A DNA stretch of 64,000 nt, from positions 2,140,001 through 2,204,000 of the forward strand of contig JADPXZ010000007.1 in NCBI GenBank assembly GCA_019009955.1. The letters run 5' to 3'. A program made the position numbers and the translations under genes. The notes beneath the pieces were generated by a model. That model saw only the letters and a program-made list of their open reading frames with translations. It searched no databases and was not told the origin of the DNA. Origin of the DNA: Riptortus pedestris. Taxonomy: Eukaryota; Arthropoda; Insecta; Hemiptera; Alydidae. Below, piece by piece: positions 39,554-50,840 of the stretch (position 1 is the first letter of the stretch; the number at the start of each line of letters is the position of its first letter).

Positions 39554-40240
39554 GAGGGAGGGAGGAAGAGAGAGAGGGAGGGAGAGAGGGAGAGAGAGAG
39601 GGGGAGAGATGTGAGGGTGACAGAGCGATAAAGTGAGGGAGAGAGAGAGGGAGAGATGTGAGGGTGACAGAGCGATAAAGTGAGGGATGGGAGGGAGTGA
39701 GAGAGAGGGAGGGATGTGAGGGAGAGAGAGCGATAAAGTGAGGGATGGGAGGGAGTGAGAGAGAGGGAGGGACGTGAGGAGAGAGAGCGATACAGTGAGG
39801 GATGGGGGAACGTGAGAATGGGAGGGATGGGGGGGTGAGTGAGTGAGTGAGGAGAGGAGTGAGAGAGACGATACAGGTGAGTGATGGGAGAGAGTGAGAG
39901 AGATGGGAGAAGATGAGAGGAGAGAGAGCGAAGAGTGAGAGAGATGGAGTGAGTGAGGAGAGAGAGAGGAGAGCGAGGAGAGGAAGAGACGAGGGGACGA
40001 AGAGAGATGAGAGAAGAGAGAGAGAGAGAGAGAGACCAGAGAGAGAGAGAGAGTTGATATGAGAGAGGGAGTGAGAGAGAAGAGAGAGAGAGAGAGAGAA
40101 GAGAGAGAGAGATGAGAGAAGTGTTGAGAAGTGAGAGAGAGAGAGAGAGGAGATGAGATAGAGGAAGGGTGAGGAGGTGAGAGAGAGATCGAGAGAGTGA
40201 GAGAGAGAGAGATCGACGATCGAGCTCGCTCTAGTGTGGC
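39416..40240. repeat. GA-rich polypurine tract
   Basis: A short CT-rich lead then GA repeats with ~60-bp imperfect units containing GAGCGATAAAGTGAGGGATG. Serine/leucine-rich minus frames here are artefacts. Confidence 0.92.
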
Positions 40241-40505
40241 TGTCCGGGGCTCTGTTGTTATCTCTCGCTCTCGCTCTCTCGTCTCTCTCTCCTCGATGAG
40301 AGAGAGACCACCCCAAGGCCTCTTAATCACAGCGTGTTTACGTAAAGAGAGAGAGATAGAGAACCTCGGCTAACCTTGTACCAAGTTAGCCACGCCGAAA
40401 TCTTTTTCCTTCTTAGCTCACCATCAATAAGAAATGAACTAGCCACTGGCTGGAAAAATTCATCAACAAATAACCACCGATCCTATCACCCAGATAACCA
40501 AGAGA
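40241..40505. other. Mixed sequence between repeats
   Basis: CT- and GA-rich at first, then about 190 bp of balanced composition (GAACCTCGGCTAACCTTGT onward). No coding exon recognised. Confidence 0.45.
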
Positions 40506-40850
40506 AACAGCAATAACTCTCTTAATATTCCATATACGACAAAATTGCATATAATAACAATTGTAGAGCATCAATAGTTCAACAAGATTGGTTCTATAAC
40601 ATTCTACTCTCAGGCTCATAATAACGGAGATATTTGGAATTTTTGTTATAGAATAGCTTAGGTCTGAGAAAATATAATTGTGCAACACTTTATTAAAGAA
40701 AAACGCAAATATCTCGGTTAATCTTTACTCTAGAGAAAAAGTGCATTATAAACAACAATTGTAGAGCATCAATTGTTCAACAAAAGATTGGTTCTAGAAC
40801 TTTTTACTCTCAGCTCGTCATAACGGAGATATTTGGGGCTTTTGTTATGA
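40506..40850 (+). repeat. Quasi-palindromic repeats, two forward copies
   Basis: A left-truncated copy at about 40528-40632 (start TACGACAAAATTGCATATAA) and a full, slightly noisy one at about 40708-40834. Confidence 0.85.
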
Positions 40851-41335
40851 CACGCAACGGTCATACTCACCTCACTAGAGTCCCCCCAAACAACCCCCCC
40901 CCTTCCTGGCTAAACACGACTTAACAAAAACCTACACTCGCAAAATTGAGTGCTAAAATCCCCCCCAATATTAGACGCTTACCTATAGTACTGACATAGC
41001 TACTATAACATTAGTTACATAGGCTACTAGAGTTGTAGTCCTTGGTGGCAATATTAGTCCTTCTCTTCTAGTAATCCATTCCATCAACAACTACTAGATC
41101 TACTACTACTAGCCAGAAACACCAAACTACTTCCAACACTCTCAGTACTACAAAATAGGGCCCACAAACGACCAACACAACACACCACCCAACCTCTCTC
41201 CACCACCACTCACACCTCCACCACTCCCGCCCCCCACCACCCCCCACATTGTACTATGACCCTCATACAATAGTCCTAAAGTTGTTACCTTGTGTACCAC
41301 CATAAATAAAACTACTTTTTAAAAAAGAATACGAA
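40851..41335. other. Unclassified C-rich and CTACTA-rich stretch
   Basis: About 480 bp with CCACC-rich segments and CTACTACTA repeats. Composition differs from both sides and the stretch lies in a low-quality region. No gene recognised. Confidence 0.45.
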
Positions 41336-41865
41336 ACACTCAATATCTACGGTTAATATTTACGATAGAGAAAAATTGCATATAACAACAATTGTAGAGC
41401 ATCAATAGTTCCTACAAGATTGGTTCTATAACATTTTACCTCTCAGACTACATAATAACCCCTTAGGAGATAATTACTGGAATTGTTGCCCATTGCGAAT
41501 GGGCTAAATAACATTAGTTCTGAGATGCTAACAATATTAAACCACACCACGTTAATATCTCGGTTAATATTTACTCTAGAGAAAAAATGTACCATATAAC
41601 CCCAACAATTGTAGAAAAAGCATCAATAGTTCAAAACAAGATTTTGGTTCTATTAATCATTTTAAACTTACTCAGGCTCATAATAACGGAGATATTTGGA
41701 ATGTTGTCGTGTAGCTATTTAGAGCCGCAATAGTTTTAATTGCCTTCGGGAAAGTTGGTAACTGGCATAATGTTTTGTGACGTGTTAAGATTAAGAAATT
41801 GGCGGGTGTTGGAGTGGGAAGGCGGGAAATATCAGCTGATTACTCTTAGCGCATTTCCCTTATAT
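41336..41865 (+). repeat. Two noisy quasi-palindromic repeats and spacer
   Basis: Copies at about 41342-41475 and 41551-41700 with many insertions (for example extra CCCC and AAAA). 41701-41865 is a spacer with TTAGCGCATTTCCCTTA at its right end, related to the AAGGGAAATCTGCTAAAA motif. Confidence 0.78.
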
Positions 41866-43333
41866 GTATATCTATATATATCTATATATATATAAAATTG
41901 TAACCTCTGTCTGTACATTGATTTTTTTCGTGAAATTTCACGATAACTTTTTCGTTTCACATGTCATAGACACCATAACTGCATTTTGTTTCTTTCGTGT
42001 ATGTTTGTTTGTTTGTTTGGTTACCTTTTTTACGCATAAACGGCTGCCTGAACCGAATTTTATGAAACTTGGTATGTATATTACAACTAACCCAACTTAG
42101 ACATTAAGGCTATATTAAAAATTCTCGGAGATGAACAGGAGTGGGGGTTTATAAGGGAGGCACTGAAATTAAAAATAAGCGATATTTCGTTTCCCCTATT
42201 GGGTTTTTCTCGGCAAATTATGAACATAACAAAAGTTGTTTATTTTGTTATTTAGAGTAACTTTGGTTATATAACATTTTTTTTCGTTATACCGAATATT
42301 TATAAACGAGATATACGCTAAAACCTTATAGCGGACAGTGAACAGTTTAAAATTTGACTCAAAAAGGACTCAACCAAACCTAAATAAAACTCGGTATGTG
42401 GTATTAGCACTAACAACTTCTTTATAATAATCCATACCAACAATTTCTGAGGGGACGGGCAGGAGTGGGGGTTGTAGGAGAGGCCTGAATATTTAAAAAA
42501 TAGGGCTGTATATTCGTTTTCAATAGGCGTTTTCTTCAAATATGCACATGGCCAAACAGTAGTTGTATTTTTCTATTTAAAGTAACACTTTTGTTATATT
42601 CACTTTATGTCGTATAGAAAAGTAAAAACGTGATATACACTAAAATCTTAAAGCGGGAGCCAACCAATTTTGTTGGGCACTAAACGATTTGAACCGAAAT
42701 CTTAGCAAATACTCGGTATGTCAATTAGCATTAATTCCTTCCACGAATTATAAAGCTATATTAAAAATTTTTAGGTCCAAACGGGAAGTGGGGATTATAA
42801 AAAGAGGCATGAAAAAGCGAGAAGTCTAATGCTCGGGAGCGGAAGATGGACGGGGAGCCTTATACAGTTAATTGAGTTTACATTATTTCCCGTCTGGCAT
42901 TGCTGGAAGTGGATGTTCCAGTGAGATTCACTAATACAAATATAATCTTACGTGCAAAACTTTGGGCCTAAACTATTTGAGCGCGGGTTGGCTTTTGAAT
43001 AAGAAAATATATGATATTTAATTGTAATAAATGCTACCCATGATTATTGAGTTTTGAGTTATTTGTAAAAAAAACGGTGAGTCATTAAAGTTGTAGTAGA
43101 AGGATTAATTAGGAACAGATTTTCATTTAATCCTTCCAAAACTAATAAATTTTCTATTCTATTAAACACCAAAACTTACTCTTCAGGGTTAGGCTATTTT
43201 CGGAAAATTATTTGCTTCGTGGGTGGAGGGAAGTTGTAATTGTACACATTGAAAAAAGTCTTACATATCAAAATACCATCATTAGTAGCAGTCAACAATA
43301 ATTTCCCGGGCATCGCCGGGTATCTTGAGCTAG
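41866..43333 (+). mobile_element. Helitron-like element, long copy
   Basis: After CTATATATATATA it starts AAAATTGTAACCTCTGTC and keeps the order leader, central repeats, unique 3' part, then CCCGGGCATCGCCGGG, TATCTTGAG and CTAG (43330-43333) followed by T. The hairpin stem is conserved while its loop differs from other copies. The central part (to about 42800) is insertion-rich, the 3' part is clean. Confidence 0.65.
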
Positions 43334-43404
<71 letters not shown>

Positions 43405-43555
43405 ATAAACTGAATGTTTTCTTATTCGTTTATATTTGCGCTCTCTAGCGAATTTATTCATTAGACGAAATATATAAATTGTTGTTTCCCACCAAAAGTA
43501 TGGCTTCACATTTCCCGCGTAACCTAGCGGTTTACAACATGATTCTCTTCAAATA
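43334..43555. repeat. TA microsatellite and short spacer
   Basis: TA run to about 43400 directly after the Helitron-like end, then about 150 bp unclassified. Confidence 0.85.
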
Positions 43556-44850
43556 ATCCCAAATATCTCCGTTATTATGAGCCTGAGAGTAAAATGTTAT
43601 AGAACCAATCTTGTTGGAACTATTGATGCTCTACAATTGTTGTTAAATGCCTTTTTTCTTTGAGCGTAAATATTAACCAAGATATTAGCGTTTTTCTTTA
43701 AAAAAGTGTTCGCACAAGGTTACTATAAGGGGTACTCAGGCATTAAGCTATTTGTGTCAAAAAAAATTTCAAATATCTCCGTTATTATGAGCCTGAGAGT
43801 AAAATGTTATAGAACCAATCTTGTTGAACTATTGATGCTCTACAATTGTTGTTATATGCACTTTTTCTCTAGAGTAAATATTAACCGAGATATTAGCGTT
43901 TTTCTTTAATAAAGCATTGCACAAGGTTAGTATCTCAGCCCTAAGGTATTTGTGTCAAAAATTCCAAATATCTCCGTTATTATGAGCCTGAGAGTAAAAT
44001 GTTATAGAACCAATCTTGTTGAACTATTGATGCTCTACAATTGTTGTTATATGCACTTTTTCTCTAGAGTAAATATTAACCGAGATATTAGCGTTTTTCT
44101 TTAAAAAAGTGTTGCACAAGGTTACTATCTCAGGCTTAAGCTATTTGTGTCAAAAATTCCAAATATCTCCGTTATTATGAGCCTGAGAGTAAAATGTTAT
44201 AGAACCAATCTTGTTGAACTATTGATGCTCTACAATTGTTGTTATATGCACTTTTTCTCTAGAGTAAATATTAACAGAGATATTAGCGTTTTTCTTTAAA
44301 AAAGTGTTGCACAAGGTTACTATCTCAGGCTTAAGCTATTTGTGTCAAAAATTCCAAATATCTCCGTTATTATGAGCCTGAGAGTAAAATGTTATAGAAC
44401 CAATCTTGTTGACCTATTTATGCTCTACAATTGTTGTTATATGCACTTTTTCTCTAGAGTAAATATTAACCGAGATATTAGCGTTTTTCTTTAATAAAGT
44501 GTTGCACAAGGTTCGCATCTCAGACCTATATTATTTTAGCTATTTATAACAAAAATTCCAAATATCTCCGTTATTATGAGCCTGAGAGTAAAATGTTATA
44601 GAACCAATCTTGTTGAACTATTGATGCTCTACAATTGTTGTTATATGCACTTTTTCTCTAGAGTAAATATTAACCGAGATATTAGCAATTTTCCTAAAAA
44701 GTAGTTTAAAGTGTTATTTTAGCTATTTATAACAAAATGATCAAATATCTCCGTTATTATGAGCCTGAGAGTAAAATGTTATAGAACCAATCTTGTTGAA
44801 CTATTGATGCTCTACAATTGTTGTTATATGCACTTTTATCGCAACTCGAT
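43556..44850 (-). repeat. Quasi-palindromic repeat array, seven reverse copies
   Basis: AAATATCTCCGTTATTATG starts at about 43561, 43771, 43966, 44161, 44356, 44560 and 44743, so the main spacing is 195 bp. The central units share a linker with CTATCTCAGGCTTAAGC. The last is truncated at GCACTTTTATCGCAACTCG. Confidence 0.95.
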
Positions 44851-45145
44851 TATTAAGCGGGTTATAGTCATTTCTGCTCAGAAATATTCTCTGATCTAGA
44901 TAAAAAAAAAAAATCCCGCACTAATACGCAGGGATATTTATAATGTCTAGAGAGAGAGAGAGAGAGGTATACAAGTCAACGACCCACCGAAACTAAACCA
45001 GTTTTTGAATACCACTTTCTAAAAGCTGCGTCTGTGAATGTTTAGAATAATATGCAGTAGCTAAGCCCCCTTCGGAAATACCCAGGCCAAAATGTCTGCT
45101 AACAACAATGGCTTCATTAAAACTAATACATATTCTCTATTTATA
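44851..45145. other. Spacer without recognised gene
   Basis: Balanced stretch at about 44985-45130 including AAAATGTCTGCTAACAACAA. A short plus frame follows that ATG but resembles nothing known. Confidence 0.4.
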
Positions 45146-45775
45146 GGTCATTATCTCGGTTAATATTAGCGATAGAGAAAAAGTGCATATAACAACAATT
45201 GTAGAGCATCAATAGTTCAACAAGATTGGTTCTATAACATTTTACTCTCAGGCTCATAATAACGGAGATATTTGGAATTTTTGTTAAGAATAGCTAAAAT
45301 ATTAAGCTTGTGCAACACTTTATTAAAGAAAAACGCTAATATCTCGGTTAATATTTACTCTAGAGAAAAAGTGCATATAACAACAATTGTAGAGCATCAA
45401 TAGTTCAACAAGATTGGTTCTATAACATTTTACTCTCAGGCTCATAATAACGGAGATATTTGGAATTTTTGTTACGAATAGCTTAGGTCTGAGATACTAA
45501 CCTTGTGGAACACATTATTAAAGAAAAACGCTAATATCTCGGTTAATATTTACGATAGAGAAAAAGTGCATATAACAACAATTGTAGAGCATCAATAGTT
45601 CAACAAGATTGGTTCTATAACATTTTACTCTCAGGCTCATAATAACGGAGATATTTGGACCAATAGCTTAGGACTGAGATACCAGCCTTGTGCAACACTT
45701 TATTAAAGAAAAACGCTAATATCTCGGTTAATATTTACTCTAGAGAAAAAGTGCATATACAACAATTGTAGAGAA
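45146..45775 (+). repeat. Quasi-palindromic repeat array, four forward copies
   Basis: Copies near 45150, 45338, 45532 and 45717, the last cut after GCATATACAACAATTGTAG. Linkers contain TTGTGCAACACTTTATTAAA and AGGTCTGAGATAC. Confidence 0.93.
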
Positions 45776-45915
45776 ACAACTCAGGGTTAAAATGTATTCG
45801 TTAGAGTCATCGCACATCAATAGTGAGAGAGAGATTTCTACCTTCGAGGTCGGCTTGAATATTAAACCCATGAGAAAATATTAAGATACACGTGGAACGT
45901 TAACTCATAACAAAG
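45776..45915. other. Short unclassified spacer
   Basis: No feature recognised. Confidence 0.4.
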
Positions 45916-46892
45916 TAAATATATAAAATTGCTACCTCTGTCTGTACATTGATTTTTTTCGCGAAATTTCACGATAACTTTTCGTTTTACATGTCATAGG
46001 ACACCATAACTGCATTTTGTTTGTTTTGTGTCTGTTTGTTTGTTTGTTTGTTACCTTTTCACGCATAAACGGCTGAACCGAATTTTATGAAACTTGGTAT
46101 GTATATTACTACTGACCCAACTTAGACTTTAGGCTATACTAATATTCTCTGAGACGAACAGGAGTGGGAGTTTATAAGGGATGCCTGAAATTAAAAATAG
46201 CGATAGTTCGTTTCCTATTGGTTTTTCAGCAAATATGAACATAATAAAAGTTGTTTATTTTGTTATGTAGAGTAACTTTTGTTATATACACTTTTATAAT
46301 TACAATTATAAACGAGATATACGCTAAAACCTATAGCGGAAGTGAACAATTTTATTTGGGACAAAAGACCCAACCGAATTAAATAAAACTCGGTATGAAA
46401 ATTAGCACTAATGCTTTCATTATAATAAGCCATACCAACATTTCTAGGGACAGGCAGGAGTGGGGGTTGTAAGGGAGGCCTGAAATTAATAATAGCGATA
46501 TTTCGTTTCCTATTGCATTTTCGGCAAATATGCACATAACAAAAGTTGTTTATTTTGTTATTTAGAGAAATTTGCTCAACACTTCTTTTCAATATGAACT
46601 ACCAGGTACCTCACCTGAAAAAATTAATTCAAATGTATGTCAATATTTTCTCGTTAATAGCTGAAATCTATGCATAAGGCACAGGAGACGGGAAATATGA
46701 CAATTTGGACGACAGTGAAGTCTTACGTAAAAAATTAATTTTATTATTAACAAATCCCAACGACGGGTATTAACCCTAAACACTGGGACGGGTAAATGTC
46801 AAAATATTGTGCAAAGTAAAGCCTTGCCAAAAATATACCATCACCATTCAGCCTCAAATCAATTCCCGGGCGAAGCCGGCTATCTCAGCTAG
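45916..46892 (+). mobile_element. Helitron-like element
   Basis: Starts ATATAAAATTGCTACCTC, with CGCATAAACGGCTGAACCG and two central repeats; ends CCCGGGCGAAGCCGG, CTATCTCAG, CTAG (46889-46892), T. This copy is clean and close to the 5101 and 32722 copies. Confidence 0.68.
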
Positions 46893-47129
46893 TATATATA
46901 TATACTGCCAGCACTCCACTACATAATATGTTGTACACGATTTTTAAAAATCGTCGAGAATTATTTGAGCTACGCGCGTTATCAGCTGGTTTCACTGATA
47001 TCTCTTATCACTCCTTATCTAATTTACTACGACAGAAGTGATTTTTTTTATAGTAACAGGTATGAAAATATGTCGCTGTCTCTCTCTTCAATATTGACGT
47101 GATGTTGACTCGATTTTAGCGGATTTCCC
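46893..47129. other. Unclassified spacer
   Basis: About 230 bp, non-repetitive, ending TTTAGCGGATTTCCCTTAAGG, the inverted form of the AAGGGAAATCTGCTAAAA boundary motif. Confidence 0.5.
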
Positions 47130-47800
47130 TTAAGGAGATATTTGGAAATTTTGTTACGAATAGCTAAAATAGATTAGTTCTGAGATAGTAACCTTGTGCA
47201 ACACTTTATTGAAAGAAAAAGGCTAATATCTCGGTTAATATTTACTCTAGAGAAAAAGTGCATATAACAACAATTGTAGAGCATTAATAGTTCAACAAGA
47301 TTGGTTCTATAACATTTTACTCTCAGGCTCATAATAACGGAGATATTTGGCAAAAAACAAAATATATACGCAACGTTTCCTTAGCGAAGTCGTTAAGGGA
47401 ATAAGACGAAATTATTTCGACAATAACAAATCTCGGGTTAATATTTACTCCTAGAAAAAAGAGTGCAATAAAACAACAATTGTAGTGCATCAATATTCAA
47501 CAGATTGGTTCTATAACAATTTACTCTCAGCAGGCTCATAATAAACGGAGATAATTTGGAATTTTTTTGGTTTACGAAAACAGCTAAAATAGATCAGTTT
47601 CGCTGGATACTAACCTTGTACAGGACTTTTAACAGAAAACGCTAATTATCAGGGGGGTCAACGGTTAATAATTCCGATAGAGGTAAAAAGTTTGCATATA
47701 ACAAAAATTTGTAGAGGCGATTCAATAGTTCAACAAGATTGGTTCTATAACATTTTACTCTCAGGCTCATAATAACGGAGATATTTGGAATTATAGCTAA
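47130..47800 (+). repeat. Quasi-palindromic repeats, forward, partly noisy
   Basis: A clean copy at about 47226-47346, noisy copies at about 47430-47555 and 47640-47785. Confidence 0.82.
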
Positions 47801-48210
47801 AGCGGAAGTACCTGACCTTAACAATTGTATTTATAACATGACCTTAATTGTAAGCTGAGTAAATATTATTCCGATACTCAATGGAATCTGACACGAAGGC
47901 ATTTATACTCAGTTTCATTCAAAACGGGAAGAAGAGTATGTGACTCAAGGGCTGCGTAAATAAAGCATATTTCGCAGCGTGAAGTTCTGAACGATAGATA
48001 AATCTACAAACTGCTAAACACTCAACACGACCGCAGCAATATTACAGCGAATAAATACATGATGCTAATGAGAAATATTTCAATAATAAAGGTCTCTTGA
48101 AAACAATATTTGGTATTTAAGCTTGGAATAATGCGGTTTATTATATAACAGAGTATTGTTTATGCGACACGAGCAGGAGTGGGGCTTTGCTCGAGGATGA
48201 AAACTGAAAA
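47801..48210. other. Spacer with GGGCTGCGTAAA motif
   Basis: Contains GGGCTGCGTAAATAAAGC at 47949. From about 48105 there is a segment shared with 8660-8755 (GCGGTTTATTATATAACAGA, GCGACACGAGCAGGAGTGGG). Confidence 0.6.
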
Positions 48211-48735
48211 ATGCAAATATCTCGGTTAATATTCATTCTAGAGAATAAATGTATATAACAATATTTATAGTAAATTTAATTTGCAATAAGATTGGTTATG
48301 TACAACTTTTCGATCCGACGCACAATAACGGAGATAATTCGATTCTTGTCTCAAGAAGGACTTCATCAATATTTTTCACAGTTGCTACCAGTTGATTTTC
48401 GACCTAAAAACGCTAATATCTCGGTTATTATTCATTCTAGAGAATAAATGTATATAACAATATTTATAGTAAATTAAATTTGCAATAAGATTGGTTATGT
48501 ACAATTTTTCGATCCGGCAAATAACAACGGAGATATTTCGATTCTTGTCTCAAGAAGGACTTCACCGATATCTTGAAAGTAGCTACCAAGTTGATTTTCG
48601 ACAGAAAAATGCAAATATCTCGGTTAATATTCAAGATAGAGAATAAATGTATATAACAATATTTATAGTAAATTTAATTTGCAATAAGATTGGTTATGTA
48701 CAATTTTTCGATCCGACGCATAATAACGGAGATAT
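48211..48735 (+). repeat. Quasi-palindromic repeat array, subfamily 2, three copies
   Basis: Copies near 48216-48334, 48413-48536 and 48610-48733 with TTTAATTTGCAATAAGATTG and CGATCCGACGCATAATAACG. The linker of the first two includes TCTTGTCTCAAGAAGGACTT. Spacing is about 197 bp, close to the spacing of subfamily 1 arrays. Confidence 0.93.
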
Positions 48736-48835
48736 ATGAATAATTTTGAAAGGAACTCAATTTCGTCAACTCGTGTTTATGGTCGATGGACTTTAATGGA
48801 ATTTTTCATTTAAGAGAAATCTGCTAATACCCAAA

Positions 48836-48903
<68 letters not shown>

Positions 48904-49085
48904 ATAGCTTCAAGTATTCTTGCTGAAATGATAAGACGTTTCTGAGTGTAAGTTATCTTACTGATATCAAAGCTACAGAATGGATTAAAGTACACTTAGG
49001 ATTAGTACATTCAAACTCAGGTTTATATCAAACAATAATATTCTGCCTTAAATCTTTCTTGGTTAGCGAGTTATAAGTGTTATTA
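48736..49085. other. TA microsatellite and unclassified spacer
   Basis: AAGAGAAATCTGCTAATACC at 48813 precedes a TA run (48840-48900). The rest is AT-rich with no recognised feature. Confidence 0.6.
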
Positions 49086-49605
49086 AATCGGTTAATATTT
49101 ACTCTAGAGAAAAAGTGCATATAACAACAATTGTAGAGCATCAATAGTTCAACAAGATTGGTTCTATAACATTTTACTCTCAGGCTCATAATAACGGAGA
49201 TATTTGGAATTTTGGAACAACAGTCCTAAAGTGTTACCTTGTGCAACACCTTAAACTACTTTTTTTTAAAGAAAAACGCTAATATCTCGGTTAATATTTA
49301 CTCTAGAGAAAAAGTGCATATAACAACAATTGTAGAGCATCAATAGTTCAACAAGATTGGTTCTATAACATTTTACTCTCAGGCTCATAATAACGGAGAT
49401 ATTTGGAATTTTGGAACAACAGTCCTAAAGTGTTACCTTGTGCAACACCTTAAACTACTTTTTTTTAAAGAAAAACGCTAATATCTCGGTTAATATTTAC
49501 TCTAGAGAAAAAGTGCATATAACAACAATTGTAGAGCATCAATAGTTCAACAAGATTGGTTCTATAACATTTTACTCTCAGGCTCATAATAACGGAGATA
49601 TTTGA
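49086..49605 (+). repeat. Quasi-palindromic repeat array with perfect 199-bp duplication
   Basis: Three copies (about 49087, 49281 and 49480). The unit from TTGGAACAACAGTCC through the next repeat appears twice without visible change at a 199-bp offset, so the array expanded very recently. Confidence 0.95.
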
Positions 49606-49898
49606 AACTTTCGTTACGAATCGCAAAATAGATTAGAATATAATTAATTATTTTTAGGAAACCGCTGTTATTTATTTATGAACAGCTTAAAATTTAGGAG
49701 TATTCCTAATATCACCAGAAGTCTAAAGTAGTTTTAAAGTATCTTTAGTCTTGCCCTGAAGAAGAAAAAATATATAATTCTCCAAATATAGGCATCAACT
49801 AAAATTTGTTCACTAACATTGACAAAAACTCCAAGAAACAATAATAGGTTATATATTAATATAACCTGGTCAAAAACATCAACAGAATTATATATATA
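49606..49898. other. AT-rich spacer
   Basis: No gene or repeat recognised. Confidence 0.5.
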
Positions 49899-50110
49899 CT
49901 AGCTGAGATAGCTGGCTTCGCCCGGGAATTGATTTGAGGCTGAATGGTGATGGTATTTTTTTGGCAAGGCTTTACTTTGCACAATATTTTGACATTTACC
50001 CGTCCCAGTGTTTAGGGTTAATACCCGTCGTTGGCATTTGTTAATAATAAAATTAATTTTTTATGTAAGTCTTCACTGTCGTCCAAATTGTCATATGCAC
50101 TTTTGTCGTA
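49899..50110 (-). mobile_element. Helitron-like 3' end, reverse orientation
   Basis: Begins ACTAGCTGAGATAGCTGG and CTTCGCCCGGGAATTG, the inverted 3' end, and runs about 190 bp into the body. It then joins TATGCACTTTTGTCGTAGC, the shared inner boundary of truncated quasi-palindromic repeats. Confidence 0.7.
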
Positions 50111-50840
50111 GCTACAATATTAAGCCAGTTAAATTCTGGAATTCCCGCTAAAATCCCCAATTTGATGGCGCCCCTTTTGTAAAACCAAGCGTCAGTTTTA
50201 TTGCGGGCCTTTACCTGTCGGCGGCTACAACAAGCTTTATTCTGCGTATATGTCTCTGTATAAATATTAAAGAAAAACGCTAATATCTCGGTTAATATTT
50301 GTGATAGAGAAAAAGTGCATATAACAACAATTGTAGAGCATCATAGTTTTCCAAACAAGAAAAATTGGTTTTCCTAATAACATTTTACAGTTGGCATATA
50401 ACAACCCATTTTAAAAGAGCATCCAAATAGTTTCCAAACAAGAATTTGGTTTCTACTATAACAATAAACATTTTACTCCTTCTCAGGGACCTCATAATAA
50501 AACGGAGATATTATGCGGAATTTATACTTTTTGTGTTTGTTTTTCCCCAGATTTGGAAAAACAAAATAAAAATAATTTCCTTTCCCATTTATTTTGAAAG
50601 AGTTTTCCACAAACTAAAATTGGAAGGACGTATTTATTTTGTTTTGAGCCGCTTTGCAAAAGAGCCGGGGAAAATTTAATTATCGGACAGTAAAATTCTT
50701 TTTTTATTACCTCTTTATTTCCCTTTTGCTTCCAAGTCAATAAATACTTCGCTCGGTTTTTTATATTCCTTAAAACTTGGAATAAATTTCCCAAGTTCAT
50801 CCTTAGTTATATGTATAAAATTGCAGATTTAAATCATTAA
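50111..50840. repeat. Unclassified spacer and one noisy quasi-palindromic copy
   Basis: 50111-50270 is non-repetitive. A very noisy forward copy spans about 50282-50515. 50516-50840 is AT-rich with no recognised gene; the two opposed small frames there resemble nothing. Confidence 0.55.

Noticed and set aside
45090..45160. Possible start exon from AAAATGTCTGCTAACAACAA
   Set aside because: Short frame with no similarity I can name, no clear donor, and it runs into a palindromic repeat.
50446..50800. Two opposed small open frames
   Set aside because: They lie in a low-quality AT-rich patch, overlap each other, and match no family.
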